Source: Thermomicrobiales bacterium
GTDB taxonomy: Bacteria > Chloroflexota > Chloroflexia > Thermomicrobiales > UBA6265
DNA length: 64,000 nucleotides
Direction: 5' to 3'
Assembly: GCA_030447415.1 (NCBI GenBank)
Contig: JAUJOZ010000004.1
Location: 161,207-225,206, forward strand
Shown: one piece after another, positions 1 through 7,706 of the stretch
Numbering within the stretch: the stretch's first letter is position 1
How the letters are laid out: the number at the start of each line of letters is the position of its first letter
Notes under the pieces: model-generated
Databases searched by the model: none
What the model was told of the DNA's origin: nothing
The model's input: only the letters and a program-made list of their open reading frames with translations
Position numbers and translations under genes: made by a program

Positions 1-256
1 CGGCATCATCAAGGACGTCGAGGCCGAGCTCGGCATTTCCTACCCGACCGTGCGCGCCCGCCTCGACGAGGCCCTGCGGGCAATGGGATTCGCTGTCGGA
101 CTGGACGAGGCGCCCCGCGCCCGTCAGGTCCAGGCCCAGGCGCGCGAGGAGCGCCGACGCATCCTCGAAGACCTGCGCGAGAAGCGGATCACCGCCGACG
201 AGGCCCACCAGCGCCTGACCGCCTTGACCGAGCGCGGCGACCGCGCCAGCGCCTGA
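1..256 (+). CDS. DUF2089-family protein, 3' end only
   Basis: The frame is open from base 2 and ends at TGA 254-256, giving the last ~84 residues of a protein that starts outside the window. The visible N-terminal part (GIIKDVEAELGISYPTVRAR) looks like the helix-turn-helix segment of DUF2089 proteins, which normally carry a zinc ribbon before it. The C-terminal half is charged and helical, and holds a SHOCT/YvlB-like module (ILEDLREKRITADEAHQRL). DUF2089 proteins are thought to be DNA-binding regulators next to DUF4097/SHOCT membrane-stress genes, which is the arrangement here: the next gene starts 36 bp downstream on the same strand. Role as regulator of this operon is inferred. Confidence 0.75.
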   Translation, partial: GIIKDVEAELGISYPTVRARLDEALRAMGFAVGLDEAPRARQVQAQAREERRRILEDLREKRITADEAHQRLTALTERGDRASA

Positions 257-292
257 CCCGATCCCGCCGCCCCAGCGGAAGGAGTCCCGCCG

Positions 293-739
293 ATGGTCAA
301 TCCATTGCCCCTTCGTCCTCAACGCCGCTCCGCCGACGCCTCTGCCCGGGAGGAGCGGCTCGAGGTCCTGCGCATGCTCGAGTCGGGCGCTATCACCGCC
401 GACGATGCGGACCGCCTCCTGGATGCCCTCGACCGCGCCGCCTCGCCGCCGCCCCCGCCGCCCCCGCCGCCCCCCCTCCCCGACGACCCGTCGCAGCCCG
501 GCGGGCCGGCGCGTCAGGTCCGGATCCGCGTCAGCGATGGCGACTCCGGACGCAGTCGGGTCAACCTCATCCTCCCGCTCGGGGCGATCGACGCCGGCCT
601 GGGCATCGCCGCCCGCTTCGCCCCCGACTACTTCGATGATCCGGAAGCCCTGCGCAAGGCCATTTTCTCCGCCGGTCGCGGCCCCCTGATTGACGTCGAG
701 GGCGACGACGGCGAGCGCGTCGAGGTCATCGTCGAGTAG
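293..739 (+). CDS. SHOCT-like domain protein with polyproline linker
   Basis: A 148-residue protein starting at ATG 293 with AAGGAG at 279-284. Residues ~18-48 form a SHOCT/YvlB-type helical hairpin (LRMLESGAITADDADRLLDA). A linker with about ten consecutive prolines follows (residues ~52-61). The C-terminal domain (~75-148) contains the pattern RVNLILPLGAIDAGLGIAAR and ends in an acidic strand (LIDVEGDDGERVEVIVE), as in SHOCT-like proteins found beside DUF4097 genes in Chloroflexota and Firmicutes. It has no signal peptide or membrane segment, so it is probably cytoplasmic. It lies between the DUF2089 gene and the DUF4097 gene and is likely cotranscribed with both. Its biochemical function is unknown; a part in envelope-stress signalling is inferred from the LiaX/YvlB association. 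Confidence 0.75.
   Translation: MVNPLPLRPQRRSADASAREERLEVLRMLESGAITADDADRLLDALDRAASPPPPPPPPPPLPDDPSQPGGPARQVRIRVSDGDSGRSRVNLILPLGAIDAGLGIAARFAPDYFDDPEALRKAIFSAGRGPLIDVEGDDGERVEVIVE
449..478 (+). repeat. Polyproline-coding GC-rich repeat
   Basis: Runs of ccgcc/ccccc encode the uninterrupted proline stretch that links the SHOCT-like hairpin to the C-terminal domain of the preceding entry. The tract is slip-prone and would stall ribosomes without EF-P. Confidence 0.7.
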
Positions 740-774
740 GCCAGGGCGCGCCAACGCGGCGATCGGAGGGAGTC

Positions 775-2271
775 ATGGACTTGGATAACCAGCCAGCAAC
801 GGGAGGAAGCCTGATGACGCGCAGAGGCGACGAGCACGGGTGGAACGGGGGACCTGACCGGACCGAGAGCCGCATCCCGCTCTCGCCCGGAAGCCCGCTC
901 GAGCTCATGGTGCGAAACCCGAACGGCGACGTCACGGTGCGCGCCACTGACCAAGCCGATGTCCTGGTCCGCGCGGTCAAGCACGGCCACCCCGGCTCGC
1001 GCCGCTACGACGAGGCTCAGTTGGCGATCGAGGTGCACAACAACCGGGTCGACGTCCGGCCACGCCTGCCGAACGCCGCGGGCTGGGGTGAGATCGACCT
1101 CGGGCGCGGCCTCTTCGGGCGGGGCGACGAGCCGGACCCCGGTCCCCGCCCCAAAAAGGGATTCAACCTCGGCATCCTGCGCTTCGGCGGCGACGAGGTC
1201 CGCTACGATCTTGAGATCGAGATTCCCCGGGCGGTCCCCGGGGTGCCGGCCGGCGCCACCGTCGAGGTTCGCACCGCCTCCGGTGACGTGCTAGTCGAGG
1301 ACGTTGTCGGCCGAGTCAACCTGACGACGGCCTCCGGCGACGCACGGCTGCGCGGTGCCGGAGACGACCTGTCGATCCACACGGCGAGCGGCGACGTCGC
1401 GGTCGAGCGCCCGCGAGGGCACCTGATAGTACGAACGGCCAGTGGTGACGTGCGGGTGGCGGAAGCCAGGTTGGAGCGATTCGCGCTCACCTCCGCCAGC
1501 GGCGATGTCGACCTCGACACCGCGTTGACCGGCGGCGGACCGTATCGCGTCGAGAGCGTGAGCGGGGACGTCCGCCTGGGGCTCGCCTTGCCGCCCGCGG
1601 CCGGTCCCGAGGCTGGCGCCGGCGGCGCGACGGTGACCTTCCGCACGGTGTCCGGCGATGCCTCGGCCGATCCCGGGTTGCACAAGGCTGGGCGCCGCAC
1701 CTGGCACGTTGGCGCGCCCGGCGGTGGGACCGAGGTTGCGGTGAAGACCGTCAGCGGCGACCTGCAGCTGCGCCCCCGAGCCTGGGTTGGACCCGCCGCC
1801 TCAGGCCCGGTCGTGGCGGCCCCTCCCCAGGCGGCGCCTCCCGATCTATCCACCCCGACCACGCCGCCCACCGCGCCCATGGCTCCCGCCGCACCAATGG
1901 CACCGAGGGCCCCTATGGCACCGAGCGCTCCGATGGCCCCGCGGGCTCCGATGGCCCCCAGCGCCCCGATGGCGCCCATGGCTCCCAGGGTGCCCACTGC
2001 GTCGTCCCAACCGTCCCCAGCGGTAAGGATGGAGCCGGCCGAGACAGGAGAGGCGGCCCCCGGCGCCGTTCCAGAACCTTCCCGTTCGGCGGCCGAAGCA
2101 CCGTCCGCCACCGAGAGCGCGCCCCCGCCGGTACCTCCGGTTGGTGAGACCGACCGCCTGGCGGTGCTCCAGGCGCTGGAGCGCGGCGAGATCGACGTCG
2201 ACCAGGCGCTGAACTGGCTCGACGCCGATCCGGATCAGGAGCGCGACCCGGAGCCGGCGCCAGAACCGTAG
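775..2271 (+). CDS. DUF4097 beta-repeat protein with C-terminal SHOCT-like module
   Basis: A 498-residue protein from ATG 775 (GGAGGG at 767-772); ATG 814 also has an RBS and is the alternative start. Residues ~25-340 are DUF4097-type beta-strand repeats, visible as recurring TASGDV/SASGDV/TVSGD units spaced 20-30 residues apart, which build a right-handed beta solenoid. Residues ~345-420 are a low-complexity Ala/Pro/Met repeat of the form APMAPxAPMAP. The last ~40 residues (LAVLQALERGEIDVDQALNWL) repeat the SHOCT/YvlB-like module of the two upstream genes. There is no signal peptide or TM helix. The family includes LiaX and YvlB, linked to cell-envelope stress and antimicrobial-peptide responses. 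It is likely the third gene of an operon, starting 35 bp after the previous stop. Function in this organism is inferred only from family. Confidence 0.85.
   Translation: MDLDNQPATGGSLMTRRGDEHGWNGGPDRTESRIPLSPGSPLELMVRNPNGDVTVRATDQADVLVRAVKHGHPGSRRYDEAQLAIEVHNNRVDVRPRLPNAAGWGEIDLGRGLFGRGDEPDPGPRPKKGFNLGILRFGGDEVRYDLEIEIPRAVPGVPAGATVEVRTASGDVLVEDVVGRVNLTTASGDARLRGAGDDLSIHTASGDVAVERPRGHLIVRTASGDVRVAEARLERFALTSASGDVDLDTALTGGGPYRVESVSGDVRLGLALPPAAGPEAGAGGATVTFRTVSGDASADPGLHKAGRRTWHVGAPGGGTEVAVKTVSGDLQLRPRAWVGPAASGPVVAAPPQAAPPDLSTPTTPPTAPMAPAAPMAPRAPMAPSAPMAPRAPMAPSAPMAPMAPRVPTASSQPSPAVRMEPAETGEAAPGAVPEPSRSAAEAPSATESAPPPVPPVGETDRLAVLQALERGEIDVDQALNWLDADPDQERDPEPAPEP
1868..1990 (+). repeat. Degenerate tandem repeat coding APMAP units
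   Basis: About seven consecutive degenerate copies of an 18-nt unit (gctccgatggccccgcgg-like) encode Ala-Pro-Met-Ala-Pro-x repeats in the DUF4097 protein. Copies differ mostly at third positions, so the protein repeat appears selected rather than recently duplicated. Confidence 0.75.
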
Positions 2272-2350
2272 TCCCCATCGCTCGATCGCTTCCCACAGAC
2301 GTTCGTCGTGTGCCTGCCGACCCTTGGGGTCGGGTGAGGAGAGAGTCGCC

Positions 2351-2596
2351 GTGGCCCTGCACCCATGGGAACTGGACGTCGAGACCAGCTACCGAATTGC
2401 CACCATCACCGCGATGCGCCGGTCGCACCCGGCCGCCGGCTCGCTGGCCGCCGGTGGGTTGCCGCTGCGGACGCGGCTCCGGCGCGGGATCGGACACGGC
2501 CTGATCGCCGCCGGCGAGCGGCTCGCCGGTCCCGACACGACCGCCGTGCCGACCGCACTCAGCCCGCGTCGGGTGACCGCCGGTCGCGCGGGCTAG
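2351..2596 (+). CDS. Small hypothetical protein
   Basis: An 81-residue ORF. GTG 2351 is preferred over the upstream in-frame start because gaggagaga at 2336-2344 sits 6 bp before it. The product begins MALHPWELDVETSYRIATIT and then has a basic, Gly/Ala-rich middle (RTRLRRGIGHGLIAAGERLA) that could be a weak amphipathic helix. I do not recognise a family. It lies 79 bp after the DUF4097 gene and just before the MFS pair on the same strand, so it could belong to either unit. The RBS and the non-random N-terminal composition are the only support. Confidence 0.45.
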   Translation: MALHPWELDVETSYRIATITAMRRSHPAAGSLAAGGLPLRTRLRRGIGHGLIAAGERLAGPDTTAVPTALSPRRVTAGRAG

Positions 2597-2663
2597 CGGC
2601 GGGAGTCGGAATGCACCGCGTTCGCCGCGCTTGGCCTCGCGCCCGACGAGGATCGCCATCCCA

Positions 2664-3938
2664 ATGGAGATGACGGTCACCGCCGTGGCGCGCCCAACTC
2701 GAACGCCGGTGATCGCCCTGCTCGGGCCGAACGCCGTCTCCCTCGCTGGTAACGTGCTGGCCGCGCTCGCCATTCCCTGGTTTGTGCTCGAAACGACCGG
2801 CAGCGCGGCCCGGACCGGGCTGGTCGGGTTCTTCACGATCGTCCCGACCGTGCTCGCGGCCTTCTTCGGCGGGGGATTGGTCGACCGCCTTGGCGCCAGG
2901 CGGACCAGCATCCTCGCCGACCTTCTCAGCGGCGTCACCGTCGCGCTCGTGCCGCTGCTGCACCAGACGGTGGGGCTCCCATTCGCCGGCCTGCTCGGAC
3001 TGGTCTTTCTCGGTGCCCTCTTCGACGCCCCGGGCGGGACGGCTCGAACGGTCCTCTTCCCGGACGTCGTCGAGCGCGCGGGGATGCGCCTGGAACGGGG
3101 CAACGCCACGTACCAGGCGATCCAGCGCTTCTCACAGCTCCTCGGCCCGGTTTTGGCTGGCCTCCTCATCGCCGGATTCGGCGCGAGCAACGCCCTCTGG
3201 GTCGACGCCGCGAGCTTCGCGGTCTCGGCGGGGCTCGTGGCAATGGCGGTGCCGGCCCGAGTATCGACCGGTCCGGCTCAGGTCCGGGGCCGCTACCTGG
3301 ACGAGATCCGGGCGGGATGGAGCTTTCTGCGGAGCGACCGCCTCGTGCGGACGCTCGTCGGCGCGATCGCCGTCACGAACTTGCTCGACGCGGCCGTCAC
3401 CGCGGTCGTCCTGCCGGTCTACGTCAGAGACGCCTACGGCAGCGCCCGGGCGTTGGGACTCGTCTTCGCGGCGTTCGGCGCCGGCGCGGTGGCGAGCTCA
3501 CTCGCCTTCGGCGCGGTCGGCCACCGGCTGCCGCGGCGGACGACCTTCGTCCTCGCGTTCGTGGCGGTCGGGCTGCCGCTCTTGGTCCTCGTCGCGATGC
3601 CGCCGCTCGCGGTGGTCGTCGCTTCCCGCGTCGTCGTCGGCCTGGCGGCGGGGCCGATCAACCCCATCCTGATGACCGTCCTTCAGGAGCGAGTGCCCAC
3701 CGAGCTGCGCGGGCGGGTCTTCGGGACGCTGACCGCCGCGGTGCTCGTCGCGGCGCCGGCCGGGGTGATCCTTGCCGGCTACGTCATCGAGGGAGTCGGT
3801 CTGCAAGCGGTCCTGGCCGTCATCGCCGCCGGCTACGTGGTGACGACGGGGTCGCTGTGGTTCAACCCGGCGGTGCGGGAGATGGACGCCCCGCGGCCGG
3901 CCCGCGAGCCGCGGCGGGAGAGCGTCGCGTGTCCATAG
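2664..3938 (+). CDS. MFS transporter (MFS_3/EntS-like exporter), first of tandem pair
   Basis: About 424 residues if started at ATG 2664 (an in-frame TTG at 2631 would add 11). Twelve hydrophobic segments are recognisable. The first reads NAVSLAGNVLAALAIPWFVL, followed by the MFS loop-2/3 signature GGGLVDRLGARRTS; a related loop recurs in the second half (VGHRLPRRTTF). This pattern is typical of the MFS_3 group, proton-driven exporters of siderophores or drugs such as EntS. It is an integral inner-membrane protein and its substrate cannot be read from sequence. The stop codon overlaps the start of the next gene by 10 bp. That gene encodes a close paralogue, so the two are translationally coupled and arose by tandem duplication. 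Confidence 0.88.
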   Translation: MEMTVTAVARPTRTPVIALLGPNAVSLAGNVLAALAIPWFVLETTGSAARTGLVGFFTIVPTVLAAFFGGGLVDRLGARRTSILADLLSGVTVALVPLLHQTVGLPFAGLLGLVFLGALFDAPGGTARTVLFPDVVERAGMRLERGNATYQAIQRFSQLLGPVLAGLLIAGFGASNALWVDAASFAVSAGLVAMAVPARVSTGPAQVRGRYLDEIRAGWSFLRSDRLVRTLVGAIAVTNLLDAAVTAVVLPVYVRDAYGSARALGLVFAAFGAGAVASSLAFGAVGHRLPRRTTFVLAFVAVGLPLLVLVAMPPLAVVVASRVVVGLAAGPINPILMTVLQERVPTELRGRVFGTLTAAVLVAAPAGVILAGYVIEGVGLQAVLAVIAAGYVVTTGSLWFNPAVREMDAPRPAREPRRESVACP

Positions 3939-5188
3939 GGACGGCGGAGCCGGCGACGCGCTCGGCCCGCGTGCCGGTCGTCGCCCTGCTCGGCGCGAAC
4001 GCGATCTCGATGGTCGGCAACCAGCTGACCGCGCTGGCGATCCCCTGGTTCGTGCTCCAGACAACCGGGAGCGCGACCCGAACCGGTCTCGTCGCCTTCT
4101 TCACGGTGCTGCCCACCGTGCTCGCCGCCTTCCTCGGGGGCGCGGTCGCCGACCGACTCGGCCACAAGCGAACGAGCGTCCTCGCCGACGCCCTCAGCGG
4201 GACGACGGTGGCGTTTGTGCCGCTCCTCTACCACACCGTCGGGCTCCCGTTTGGGGCGCTGCTCGGCCTCGTCTTCCTCGGCGCCCTCCTCGATACGCCG
4301 GGCGGCACCGCGCGCGAAGCGCTGCTGCCCGACGCCGCGGGCCGAGCTGGGATCCGACTGGAGCGGGTGAATGGCACATCTCAGGCGATCCGCAGCCTGT
4401 CCGGGCTGCTCGGGCCGCCGCTCGCCGGTCTCCTCATCGTCGTCGTCGGCGCCAGCAACGTGCTCTGGCTTGACGCGGCCACCTTCGGAGTTTCCGCCGC
4501 GGTCATCGGCCTCGCGGTCACCACGCCCCGTGTCGCCGTCGGCGAGCGGGGCTCCTACCGGGACGACATCCTGGCGGGGTTGCGCTTCCTCGGTGGCGAC
4601 CGCTTGCTGCGGGCGCTCGCCACCACCGCGGCGGTCCTCAACTTCCTCGGCGCGCCGCTGGCAGCGGTCGTCTTCCCGGTCTATGCCCGGGAGGTGTTCG
4701 GCCGCGATGGCGCGGGCGAGCTAGGGGTGGCGCTCGCCGGTGAAGGCATCGGTGCGCTCGTTGCGGCGCTGCTCTACGGGGCGATCGGCCACCGTCTGCC
4801 CCGACGCGCGACGCTGCTCGGCGGGTTGGTCGTCGCCAGCGTCCCGATGGGTATCCTGGCGGCGACGCCACAACTGGCGGGGACGACGGCGGCGCTAATG
4901 GTCCTCGGCCTGGCGACGGGCATGGCCAACCCCCTCCTCGGCACCGTGTTGCAGGAGCGCGTGCCACCGGAGCTGCGCGCCCGAGTCTTCGGCGCGGTGC
5001 TGGCGAGTGCCCTCGTCGCCGCCCCGCTCGGGATGCTCCTCGTTGGCTCCCTGCTCGAGGCGCTCGGCCTGCGCGCTGTCCTCCTCATCATTGCGGCCGG
5101 CTTCGGGGTGACGACGCTCTCGATGCTGGTCAACCCGGCGCTCCGGGAGATGGATCCACCCACCGCCCACGCCGCGGCCGAGGCATAG
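3929..5188 (+). CDS. MFS transporter (MFS_3/EntS-like exporter), second of tandem pair
   Basis: A 419-residue protein starting at GTG 3929 inside the end of the previous gene. The frame is open far upstream, but homology with the neighbour begins here (VPVVALLGANAISMVGNQ against TPVIALLGPNAVSLAGNV). It has twelve predicted TM segments, the loop signature GGAVADRLGHKRTS and the second-half counterpart IGHRLPRRATLL. It is strongly similar to the upstream paralogue throughout, including the ERVPPELRARVFG loop near the end. It is probably another multidrug or siderophore-type exporter. Two half-similar MFS genes with overlapping reading frames are compatible with functional cooperation, but MFS proteins mostly act as monomers, so this is speculation. 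Confidence 0.88.
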   Translation: MSIGTAEPATRSARVPVVALLGANAISMVGNQLTALAIPWFVLQTTGSATRTGLVAFFTVLPTVLAAFLGGAVADRLGHKRTSVLADALSGTTVAFVPLLYHTVGLPFGALLGLVFLGALLDTPGGTAREALLPDAAGRAGIRLERVNGTSQAIRSLSGLLGPPLAGLLIVVVGASNVLWLDAATFGVSAAVIGLAVTTPRVAVGERGSYRDDILAGLRFLGGDRLLRALATTAAVLNFLGAPLAAVVFPVYAREVFGRDGAGELGVALAGEGIGALVAALLYGAIGHRLPRRATLLGGLVVASVPMGILAATPQLAGTTAALMVLGLATGMANPLLGTVLQERVPPELRARVFGAVLASALVAAPLGMLLVGSLLEALGLRAVLLIIAAGFGVTTLSMLVNPALREMDPPTAHAAAEA

Positions 5189-5234
5189 CTCGGTCAGGGC
5201 GCGCGCCGCGCGTCGCTGAGCACGGCAACGGCGC

Positions 5235-5777
5235 TCACGACCAACCCGGCGGAGCCATCCGTCGCTTGATGGTGCCGTCCCACTCGGCGAGCGGGGCGCA
5301 GTGCCAGTACCAGGCGAGACCAAGGCGCTCGCGATCGGCCAGGGACACGCGACGGGACGCCCACCGCAGCGCGTCCCAGGGATCGACCTCGCCCGGCGCC
5401 CACGGGAAGAGGTGCGCCAGGACCCGAGCGGTGAGGGCGGCCGGCGGCCGGAAGGATCGCCCGAGGCCCTGGGCGATGTCGGCGGTGTGGATCAGGATCT
5501 CTTCGCAGCCCATAGCCGCGGAGCCCGAGGGGTCGGCCATGCCGGCGGGATGAAAGGCACGGGTCCCGGGCGGGGCGGCGCGGACCACCTCGGCGAGGAT
5601 CGCGGCGGTGCCAACGGTCGTCAACAACTCCAGCACGGAGCGGGCCGGATCGCCGTCACGGACGCGTGGCAGGCGCGCGGTTGCCCGGGTAGCAAGGTGG
5701 GCGGAGGAGAAGACGAGCGCATCCGCGACGTGGTCGAGTGTGCGCCGGCAGCTCCACTCGAGGTCGCCGGCCGGCAC
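5235..5777 (-). CDS. DinB/MDMPI N-terminal-like protein, 5' end disturbed
   Basis: The intact ORF from GTG 5777 gives 180 residues of the DinB/mycothiol-dependent maleylpyruvate isomerase N-terminal fold. Visible parts are the helix LEWSCRRTLDHVADALVFS, the GCEEILIHTADIAQGLG metal-site helix with its His, and the end FPWAPGEVDPWDALRW. This family coordinates a divalent metal by three His residues and uses low-molecular-weight thiols in some members. The usual first ~20 residues are present upstream in the same frame (DDLLTAAAVCREALLPDLDEDW), but a stop lies before them. An ATG at 5875 in the -1 frame would join if one base were restored near 5850. The gene is therefore either frameshifted or starts at the internal GTG. 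Confidence 0.65.
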   Translation of the reverse strand: MPAGDLEWSCRRTLDHVADALVFSSAHLATRATARLPRVRDGDPARSVLELLTTVGTAAILAEVVRAAPPGTRAFHPAGMADPSGSAAMGCEEILIHTADIAQGLGRSFRPPAALTARVLAHLFPWAPGEVDPWDALRWASRRVSLADRERLGLAWYWHCAPLAEWDGTIKRRMAPPGWS

Positions 5778-5875
5778 GTCCCAGTCTTCGTCGAGGTCTG
5801 GAAGGAGCGCCTCGCGGCAAACGGCGGCCGCGGTGAGGAGGTCGTCGGCGTCGGGTTACGGGTAGGTTGATCCAT

Positions 5876-6178
5876 GAGCGCAATACCATCGGTAGGCCCG
5901 TTGGCCGCGGTTCGTCACGCTCCACCATGATTCACCGCTTCCCGCCGGTAGGCAACGTCCCGGGGCAGGACGCTGGCGACAACCACCGTGCGTATCGCGG
6001 GGTCACGTCGAAAACACATCGGCCAGCCCCCGGTCGTTTGCCGAGCCGGCCCCCATCACCCGCTCCAAGCTCTCGCGGCCGGCCCACCTGAGGTGATGAG
6101 CTCCCGGCGACGCCCGCGTGGCCACATCCGATAATGACGCGTAGTCGGACGCGACGTGTGTAGGGAAAGGAGGGGGCC
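5876..6178. other. Intergenic region, no gene seen
   Basis: This 303-bp gap lies between the divergent MDMPI-like gene and the ureohydrolase gene. No convincing ORF or RNA gene is visible. It must hold both promoters. The RBS of the ureohydrolase (AAAGGAGG, 6166-6173) lies at its right end. Confidence 0.5.
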
Positions 6179-7135
6179 GTGTCTGATCTGGTGACGCCGG
6201 TCCCGATCGGTCGGCCGACCTTTATCGACGCGCCACGGTGCGACGACCTCCAGACACTCGACGCCGACGTCGCGATCATTGGCGTGCCCTACGGCGTCCC
6301 CTACGACATGGAAGGGGCGACCTCACCTTCTAGCACGGCGCCGGGAACGATCCGCAGCCAGTCGCTGCGCTACGGGCGGTACCTCTCGCACTACGACGTC
6401 GACTTCGGCGGCGACCTATTTGGCGGTCGGCAGGTGAAAATCGTCGACTGCGGGGACGTGGCAATGGCGCCCGGCCGCTACGAGGAGAACAGTCGTGCTA
6501 TCACCGCGGCGATCCGGGCGATCCTCGATCGCGGGGCGGTCCCCATCGTCCTCGGCGGTGACCATGCGATCCCGATCCCGGTGATGCGCGCCTACGAGGG
6601 TAGGGGAGACCTGTGCGTGGTCCAGCTCGACGCGCACCTCGATTTCCGCGATGAAGTCAACGGCGTCCGCGAGGGACTCAGCAGCCCGATGCGGCGCGCC
6701 TCCGAGCTGCCCTGGGTGCGCGGCATGGCCCAGATCGGGCTGCGCGGCGTCGGCAGCGGGCGACAGCAGGAGTTCGACGACGCCCGAGCGTACGGGAGCG
6801 TCCTGGTCGGGGCGGAGGAGCTGCATCGGGTCGGGGTCGACGACGCGCTGCGCCGGATTCCGGCCGCAGAACGGTATTACGTCACGTTCGATGCCGATGG
6901 ACTCGACCCGTCCATCGCGCCCGGCGTCGGCTACCGCGCCTTCGGTGGGCTCACCTACTACGAGGCATCCAACCTGCTCCGCGGCATCGCGGCGAAGGGC
7001 AGGGTCGTCGGCTTCGATTTCGTCGAGGTCGTGCCAAGCGCCGACGTGGCCGACCTGACGAGCCAGGCCGCGGCCCGGCTGATCCTCAACCTGATCGGCG
7101 CCCTCGCGCGCGAAGGCCAGGTCGGCCACGGTTAG
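6179..7135 (+). CDS. Ureohydrolase (agmatinase/arginase family)
   Basis: A 318-residue protein, GTG start 6179 with a strong AAAGGAGG RBS. It contains the binuclear Mn-binding motifs of ureohydrolases: GGDHA (126-130), DAHLD (151-155) and FDADGLDPS (238-245, the DxDxxDP motif). The middle Asp pair, the DAH and the distal Asp pair are all present, so the enzyme should be active. Agmatinases hydrolyse agmatine to putrescine and urea; arginase, guanidinobutyrase and related activities share the fold, and the exact substrate is not determined here. The segment around residues 44-62 (MEGATSPSSTAPGTIRSQS) matches the agmatinase-type N-terminal loop. The next gene follows 59 bp later on the same strand. 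Confidence 0.88.
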   Translation: MSDLVTPVPIGRPTFIDAPRCDDLQTLDADVAIIGVPYGVPYDMEGATSPSSTAPGTIRSQSLRYGRYLSHYDVDFGGDLFGGRQVKIVDCGDVAMAPGRYEENSRAITAAIRAILDRGAVPIVLGGDHAIPIPVMRAYEGRGDLCVVQLDAHLDFRDEVNGVREGLSSPMRRASELPWVRGMAQIGLRGVGSGRQQEFDDARAYGSVLVGAEELHRVGVDDALRRIPAAERYYVTFDADGLDPSIAPGVGYRAFGGLTYYEASNLLRGIAAKGRVVGFDFVEVVPSADVADLTSQAAARLILNLIGALAREGQVGHG

Positions 7136-7194
7136 GCCCTCCGGGACAGGACGTCGGTGGGCGGTGTCTCTGCCAATTGGGAGGCGAACGAGCA

Positions 7195-7500
7195 ATGATC
7201 GCGCGGATCTGGCGGGGCCGAACCCGGGCGTCGCAGGCGGACGCGTACCTGACGTACCTGGAAGCCACCGGACTGAAGGACTACGCCGCGACCCCGGGGA
7301 ACCGGGGGGTGCGCGTCCTGCGGCGGATTGAGGGCGACGAGGCCGAGTTCCTCCTGATCACCTTTTGGGACTCGCTCGACGCCATGCGGGCGTTCGCCGG
7401 CCCGGACATCGAGACGGCCGTCTACTACCCCGAGGACGACGCCTACCTGCTCGGACGCGAGCCGACGGTGACGCACTACGAGGTGGTCGTGGACCGCTGA
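7195..7500 (+). CDS. ABM (antibiotic biosynthesis monooxygenase)-type small protein
   Basis: A 101-residue protein. ATG 7195 is chosen over an in-frame TTG at 7177 because GGGAGG at 7179-7184 lies just before it. The pattern MIARIWRGRT..AYLTYLEATG..VLRRIEGDEAEFLLITFWDS..AFAGPDIETAVYYPEDDAYL is typical of dimeric ferredoxin-like ABM-fold proteins, which include heme-degrading and quinol monooxygenases as well as many small proteins of unknown role. It is cytoplasmic. Cotranscription with the ureohydrolase is likely from spacing, but no functional link is obvious. The gene is followed by a strong bidirectional hairpin. Confidence 0.75.
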   Translation: MIARIWRGRTRASQADAYLTYLEATGLKDYAATPGNRGVRVLRRIEGDEAEFLLITFWDSLDAMRAFAGPDIETAVYYPEDDAYLLGREPTVTHYEVVVDR

Positions 7501-7643
7501 AGCGCGCGCCTCGTGGCGTCGGGTGGTGTGTCGAGCATCGGCCCGGTGACGGCACCGGCCACGCCAACGGTGAGCCTCACCGGCAAGAGCCCCGGGGAAA
7601 CGTGACCTGCCCGGCACGGACGACGCGGTCGGGGGAAACGGAA

Positions 7644-7671
7644 GAGGGGCGCCCCAAACGGGGCGCCCCTC
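7644..7671. terminator. Bidirectional hairpin terminator
   Basis: A perfect 12-bp inverted repeat (gaggggcgcccc / ggggcgcccctc) with an aaac loop lies between two convergent genes, the ABM protein (+) and the MMPL transporter (-). There is no U-tract, but the stem is very GC-rich and the position fits a shared terminator. Confidence 0.75.
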
Positions 7672-7706
7672 GACCTGCCGAGGGATCTTCTTGGCGTGCG
7701 ATCCGA

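Noticed and set aside
3317..3928. Open frame upstream of the second MFS gene in the same frame
   Set aside because: It is the out-of-phase shadow of the first MFS gene (Arg/Gly-rich), and homology of the second transporter starts at GTG 3929.
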